From: Sphagnum compactum
Lineage: Eukaryota > Bryophyta > Sphagnopsida > Sphagnales
Reading direction: 5' to 3'
Length of the DNA: 64,000 nucleotides
NCBI GenBank assembly: GCA_965153455.1
Contig: OZ234502.1
Coordinates: 15,779,495-15,843,494, forward strand
Shown here: positions 58,342 through 64,000 of the stretch, piece by piece
How positions within the stretch are numbered: the first letter of the stretch is position 1
How the letters are laid out: every line of letters begins with the position of its first letter
The notes under the pieces: model-generated
Seen by the model: the letters and a program-made list of their open reading frames with translations, nothing else
What the model was told of the DNA's origin: nothing
Databases searched by the model: none
Made by a program: the position numbers and the translations under genes

Positions 58342-59905
58342 CAGTACAGCACCTCTAGCAACACACTTAGACAACAAGCAAGATGGTGTGCTACAAAACA
58401 ATGACAATCAACCTGTTAAACACTGGCTACCAACCTATGGGTCTCTACTGGAGAAATTTCCTCACCTTATGTATATGCAGTTTAAATATCAGATTGTGTC
58501 TGACTGCTGGCAGCTGTTGAAGTTATCTAGTTTAAGCTTATCGTCTTTGAAGACAACATTATGCTGATGTTTTTAATCTAAATGTTTTCAGACTTTCTAT
58601 GTAACAGTTAACAATCATGATCTTCCCTTTCAATTGTCCTTTTTTGTTCATTCCAATGATAGAACTACATTGCAGATATGTAATGTTGAAGTTTGAGTGC
58701 TTTCATTCACTAGCACTGCTGGGTAATTTGAATATGGCAGTAGCATAGAGGACCAAATGGATTCTCTGAAAGGTTCAAGGTCTGTATGTGGTTTCAAAGC
58801 TTACAATGTTTTGTAGAACTCTTACATGGGAGTGTATAGGGTCCGTTTCTTTGCTGGATAAAATGTGTATGGTACATTCTACTGGGCATCTGCAACACAC
58901 CTAATCTCTACTGTGGTTGTTCTTTTCTCTGGGAGAGAAAACCCAGCCACCAAAGTGAATCAACTACAGCCACTAAGTTGACTGGTTTGCATAGCATTAA
59001 GTGTTTGGAACAAAAGCCTGAACCAAGCTTAAACCAGGTTGAAATAACTTGCATGAATCGAAGAGAAAGCACTACTGAGTCTACCTGTTCTTTCTTGAAA
59101 TGGTAAGCTGAGGTGATGAGTGATGACCACAATAAGATGAGCTCAGAATCTGCAGTGATATTGCTGACAGTCTCTTCTCAGAACCTGCAAGCTCACACAA
59201 TCCCCTCCTCTTGCTTTCTGTAATGCTTCAGTAGGAACATTCAAGGCTCACCCTGCATAGGCTGCAAATAAGATGGAAAACCAAAATATGAAGAATTTTC
59301 CTGGTGCATCAATCCAGCTCCCAAACTTCAGAGTTTACAATGATGGCTTCCTCCAGCTTCCTTAAACATATAAGCTGCCAATACTCAGAATGTTTTTCTA
59401 TGAGAAAGCATGCTGCTGGAATGCCATTACCTCCAAATTCAACATACAAGGTGATTAGCTCTTGAACAATTTCAAATATCACATACAAGTAGATACACCC
59501 CATAGCAATGCATGATTAGATGTTACCAATCAATCAGTCTGTCAAATTACTGATACACATGTGATCTGCATGACTGGGACAATCTAGGACAACCATTTGT
59601 TGTCTGAAGAAGACCTTTTATTGGTTCAAATACAACACTCCCTTCAAATCAGCTCCTAAATCTCGCACCTGCGCCTTAAGAGAGGCATCAGGGAGTACTC
59701 AAAGTTGTCAATGAGAAGGAATCAGACCTCTGTCAATAAACTCAGGAATTAGGCCTTAAATACCATGAACTAGATGTGAAACTACAATGCTGGCCTGATG
59801 TTCAACACATCACAACTGGACACAAGGTCAGGAAGTCTTGCTACATGACAGCCTGTATTGATAGGGTATTTAGGTGCAGTGTGTGTGTGTGTGTGTGAGA
59901 GAGAG

Positions 59906-59939
<34 letters not shown>

Positions 59940-60289
59940 GCAGTTCTCCACTTCATCTAAATTGTGGAGCACAACTCCAAGCCCAGTGAGGGAAATGACC
60001 ATGATGATGGTCACAGAAGGCATAGAACCACAGCAAGCATGCCTAGTTTGATAAGCTTTATTTTCCAGTTGCCCACATTGCATATAAGATGTGGCTAATG
60101 GATCTCCTAGTTAGGTGAAGATGCAATATTTTGGTTGATTCCAAGGCCTTCAACTGTATATCATAATGTTTCTTGAACCTCCAGCAAGGTACAGCTTGTC
60201 AAAGGAGCACCATTTCTCATCTACATATGCAACATTGGCATATTCGTGCAAACTCTTGAGTAATCATTTAACACCTATATCCTGCATCT
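58342..60289. other. 3' flank of the 55.7-kb gene and spacer
   Basis: The first few hundred bases likely include the 3' untranslated region. A GT/GA microsatellite lies at 59879-59936. No gene is recognised, although the GC content stays higher than in the repeats to the left, which would suit genic flanks. Confidence 0.45.
59879..59936. repeat. compound GT/GA microsatellite
   Basis: About nine GT units are followed by about twenty GA units with one interruption (GAGCGA). Confidence 0.95.
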
Positions 60290-60782
60290 AATATCCACAT
60301 CTAATTTTGCAAGTATGCTTCTATTTGTCCTCAAAGTACCATGAACAAAGTGTGCAACATAGCAGTTATCTTGGCTTTCAAGGATGTAGTGAAGTGGCCA
60401 TTCCATCTGGAGGCTTGTGCAATATCAAATTGCTCAGGGTCTGTAAAATGTCAAGAAGGTATTTCCTCCAGGGACATTCAAGCTTCAAAATTGGTTCATC
60501 ACCCTCAATCAAGAGTTGCACATCAGCATCCCTTGGTACTTCTAGTCCATTTTCATGCAGATTGAAATCTGTTAAACTTGGATCCCTAGCTTTGGCTGGC
60601 TACACTACAAGAGCATTGAGTTTATCAGCGAACTGAATTTTGGGATGTTTATCTGTCAACTTCTCAATCTTATTCATGTTCATGGGCTTTGTTGTTGCTC
60701 CTTATGTTCTTCAAGCTCCTTCATGTGGTGCTGAAGATTTTTGGCATAATCAATGCATCTGAGACGATGGATGCATTGTCCA
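60290..60782 (-). pseudogene. frame-broken coding-like segment, unknown family
   Basis: On the minus strand, protein-like stretches follow one another with frame changes: CIHRLRCIDYAKNLQHHMKE then LEEHKEQQQ; KIEKLTDKHPKIQFADKLNA; DPSLTDFNLHENGLEVPRDA then DVQLLIEGDEPILKLECPW; and NCYVAHFVHGTLRTNRSI. The mixture of a coiled-coil-like start and a beta-rich stretch looks like real protein that has lost its frame. I cannot name the family. Other minus-strand frames nearby (61063-61225 with LLPLKKGQPGNQQQMLKDAV, 61708-62028 and 62372-62638) could be further decayed exons of the same gene. Confidence 0.35.
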
Positions 60783-63700
60783 TCTGAGAGATGCAAAACA
60801 TCCCCAAAAAAACTCTCTGGTGAAAATCTAATTTTTTGCAGATGACATTTTGACACATTGCCATCTAAAAGAAAAAGGAATAAACAAAATGTATAAGTGG
60901 TGCCATCCTGGGAATACCTTTGTCACAAAAAGAACAAGTGCCCACAAAGTAATGAATCTGTTATTCAGTTTTTGCATCATTGGTGCTCTGCAAGCACATG
61001 GCTTCCATTAACCTCCTTCAGAATTCCAAGATCTTTTCAGAATTCCTTTTCTCCTCCTGCTATGTATCAAGAGTGGCAGTCTTTCTTACTATCATCCTCC
61101 TTGGTGCTACACAGTCTTGTAATGTGCAACACAGCATCTTTCAACATTTGTTGTTGGTTCCCAGGTTGGCCTTTCTTCAAAGGCAAGAGGTCTTTCTCCC
61201 AATGGACAAATGCACTTGGGATTGGTGCATTGGTGGCTCTCCTGCCTTTTCATTTGACGCTTTTTGGTTCATCTGAGTGGCTATGTTCATAATACATTTT
61301 TGAAATCAAGGTGAGGCTTAAGATTCTTAAACCAGTTCAATCCATTGTGCATCAGAGACCATTAAAAATTTGATTTCAGCTTTTCATGGACAACCCTACT
61401 GCACTGCATGTGGCTCTATGGCACAGGAAGTTTGCATTGTAGCATGTACTGGGGAAAAGCATGTGCTCCTTACATACCCCATTCTTCTCTAAGACTCATG
61501 AATCCTAGTGGCACCATAGCATGTAATCATCTGGGCCAGGCACTGAGGATTTCTCAATACTTAATTTAAGTTGGCCCAACCCCAAACAAAAGAGAAAACA
61601 AGACCAAAAACAAAACTGAGCAGTGGTTTGAACAACAAATGATTGTCGTACGCATGTTTAGGACTCCCAACACCATGTCTGATAATGATCACCTACCACT
61701 CTGAGCACTATTTGGCACCTTGACTTTCTGAGCTACCAACTGCATATACAAGGACTCTTGTGCTCTTTCTGATGGTTGAAACACGTTGCATGTTGGAGAT
61801 ACTTACAAGTAATGCTTGATGATTTTCACCTGCTAAAGTGCTCAGCCCATAGTATAGGATGTGGGGAAGGAGGTAGACCAGGGTGTTGTCTGATGCAAGG
61901 GAGGGATCATTGGGTTGCCATATCCATGTGATTACAGAGAGGAACTCCATGAATTCCACAGTAAAGTATTCAAACAAATATTCTGTCAATTCTGGACAAG
62001 CATTTAAACAAAGATAACAAGAATACATTTGATCATAACCTTGTGAATGTCACAAAGTACCAGATGATCACCTTCATCATGAATGATAGTATTTAGGTGG
62101 CATTTGCTTTCTACTGACTTCATTGACTCCAAACATTGGGAGCCAATAAGCAAATAATACTCTTCTCAAAACTTAGAGCAAAATGTATGCAAAAATGAAT
62201 CTACATCCTTTTCTTTCTTTCAGATTTCCAGACACAACAGGAAGACTCGGTCATGATGTTGACTAGCATGCATGGGACATAGCTCTACCTTGGTTTCAGA
62301 TTTGGCAAAAGTGTATACACCAAATTCCTAAAATCAAGCACTCAAATGACCATACGAGGAGCCATGAGGATTCAAGATAATGAGTATAGAAAAGGTAATT
62401 GAGGATGAAGTGCCCTGAAATTAATTAGCAAGGCCTCAAGGAAAGAAATACACTGAACCAGAAGCAAAAGAGCATGACATGCACACCGTGCAAAACCGCT
62501 CTGTCCTAGCCAGACTTCAAGATTCAATAATGATAATTTTCTGGCAAGTTCAGGTCCAATGCCAACTGTAGACAAGATTGCATACAAATCACCAAAGCTG
62601 CTGGGTTTGTGACCCAAATTCCTATAGAGATTCATCATTTCTTAGAGTTGAATGAAATGTTGCATAAGATGTGAGGGTCAGATATCACAAATACCAAGGG
62701 TTACTGACAGTCAATTGTCACAACTTTGGCATTTTATTAGAGTTGAATGAAAAATCATTACAAGAGGCAATTAACTCATGTAATTGTGGGCAATGGGTGT
62801 TCACATTTGATCTAAACTAGTATGGCCTATGTTTTGGCCCAAGTGTGAACTCTGAGATTTTTTTATTTTGTTGAATTTTTATGGAATTTTCAATGATGAA
62901 GATTCATTATCTCCTGCACCTTAGGTCTAAAATTTTAAAAATCTTACCTCCATAAAATCCTAATCTTTGAGCTATTTCCAGCAAATACCAGAAGTACGTA
63001 CCAATTTCCCTATAAATTTTAGTTTTCATTTTAATGACTTTTCAATAAATAAAATTATTCCATACTCAATAACCCTTGCACCATAGGTTTAAACATAACA
63101 AAACCACATTAGTGCACCATTACTCATTGAGGGCTTTCCAACAGTACCAAGAGCGCAGTTAGGGGCACTGTGCGGCTTGGTAAACAAACAAACAACTTTC
63201 TTTAACAGACTCATGGCGATTGTGAATTGAAATGGGTGTAATTTGCCCGTTTTACATTCAACACAAAGGCTCACCATCCATCACATTGAATGTCTTCTCA
63301 GCAATTGTAAAACATAATATATGAGATAGACAAATTAAATCCTATATGAACTCTAAGGTTAAAGCACTATACTTTGAAAATACCTTTGGGAAGGGTGAGT
63401 GAATTCTTCAAGCTGTCATAGTGATGCAAAAATTGGAGCCCATCAGCGAAAGGAAACAAATAGCTATGGTGTAGGGAAAAAGGCTCTCTCAAGCATATTG
63501 GCCCTTGATTCATATCAAATCATTATTAGTTGAAATTTTTAAAATTTGGCCTTAGTTTAATTGGCTTGGCTTGGGGTAACCCTCCATTTAGAGTGTTCTT
63601 TGGTAGTGAATTTTTACATCACAATGAACACACCCCCCCCCCCCTCCCCCCCTCCACCATTGCCCCAAAGGAATGTTTTGTCATAGATGCTTGATAAAAA

Positions 63701-64000
63701 GAGATAAAATTTGATTTTTGAACAGATCTCGCCACATTTCCACTTCCTTTGAAAGTTTGCAGCCACTTTCCTCATGGTTGGAAAAAATTGGATGCACTTG
63801 GGACAATTCCAAATTGGAATTATTTAGCCTATTTCCAAGTAATAAGGCATGGAAAGGTGTGTTTTCAGAATTTATTTACTTTTTTCCAACACCATATTGA
63901 TGAGCTAATTTGCATCTCTGTTTTTTCAATTGAATTTGAATTCAATTCACTTCATATTCAATTCAAGTGGCATGTAATCTGTATAATTAAAAAAATGTTG
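60783..64000. other. spacer with possible minus-strand exon remnants
   Basis: Frames at 61708-62028 (WIWQPNDPSLASDNTLVYLL) and 62372-62638 (GHKPSSFGDLYAILSTVGIG) on the minus strand look protein-like but are unassigned, with AG/GT-like edges. After 62.7 kb the sequence is AT-rich, with a C-rich run at 63633-63656. No complete gene is supported. Confidence 0.35.

Overview
This window reads as nuclear DNA of a land plant with a large, repeat-rich genome. It is AT-rich and gene-poor. It holds two intact-looking intron-containing plant genes (an alpha-expansin and a conserved plant protein of unknown function), a plant-type NASP gene relic, a chromodomain Ty3/gypsy retrotransposon and CACTA-like transposons. 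A decayed cysteine-rich transposon gene at 51.0 kb belongs to a family I associate, from memory only, with non-seed plants. That hints at a fern, bryophyte or similar lineage but does not prove it. I see no bacterial, organellar, rRNA or intact tRNA genes, and no CRISPR.

Layout. 1-3.1 kb: AT-rich DNA with a G20 run. 3.1-5.3 kb: a composite foldback element with nested inverted repeats, three minisatellite blocks and a tRNA-like sequence in an arm. 5.4-10.5 kb: dispersed and tandem repeats, unassigned open frames and a short frame encoding a ~20-residue repeat at 9.4 kb. 10.5-11.4 kb: a minus-strand solo LTR. 11.6-12.4 kb: a C-rich minisatellite. 13.3-14.35 kb: a pogo/Tigger-like transposase pseudogene (minus). 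16.28-17.15 kb: a solo LTR with a perfect GTTAA target duplication. 17.44-18.80 kb: a CACTA-like non-autonomous element with TAT target duplications. 19.49-24.27 kb: a 5'-truncated, frameshifted Ty3/gypsy chromovirus with its 3' LTR, related to the two solo LTRs. 25.7-27.2 kb: a decayed plant Transposase_24-like gene.

27-32.7 kb: mostly featureless AT-rich DNA with hairpins. 32.77-34.15 kb: a second CACTA-family element with a long GGTA-derived array. 34-39.7 kb: AT-rich and low-complexity DNA with dispersed repeats. 40.29-41.67 kb: a three-exon alpha-expansin gene (plus). 44 kb: a tandem repeat split by a possible insertion. 46.9-47.9 kb: a NASP-like histone chaperone pseudogene (minus). 49.9-50.8 kb: a ~143-bp satellite. 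51.0-51.6 kb: the cysteine-rich transposon gene, cut off where a 200-bp tandem repeat starts. 55.70-58.34 kb: a five-exon plus-strand gene for a 272-residue single-membrane-span protein, with a decayed tandem copy of its second exon in intron 2. 60.3-60.8 kb: a frame-broken, coding-like segment (minus).

The genes do not form a pathway. The two active-looking genes are independent plant loci in a bed of old, mostly broken transposons. No wholly new system is proven; the best leads are the foldback element, the cysteine-rich transposon gene and the exon duplication. All homology calls are from memory and by eye, without database searches.
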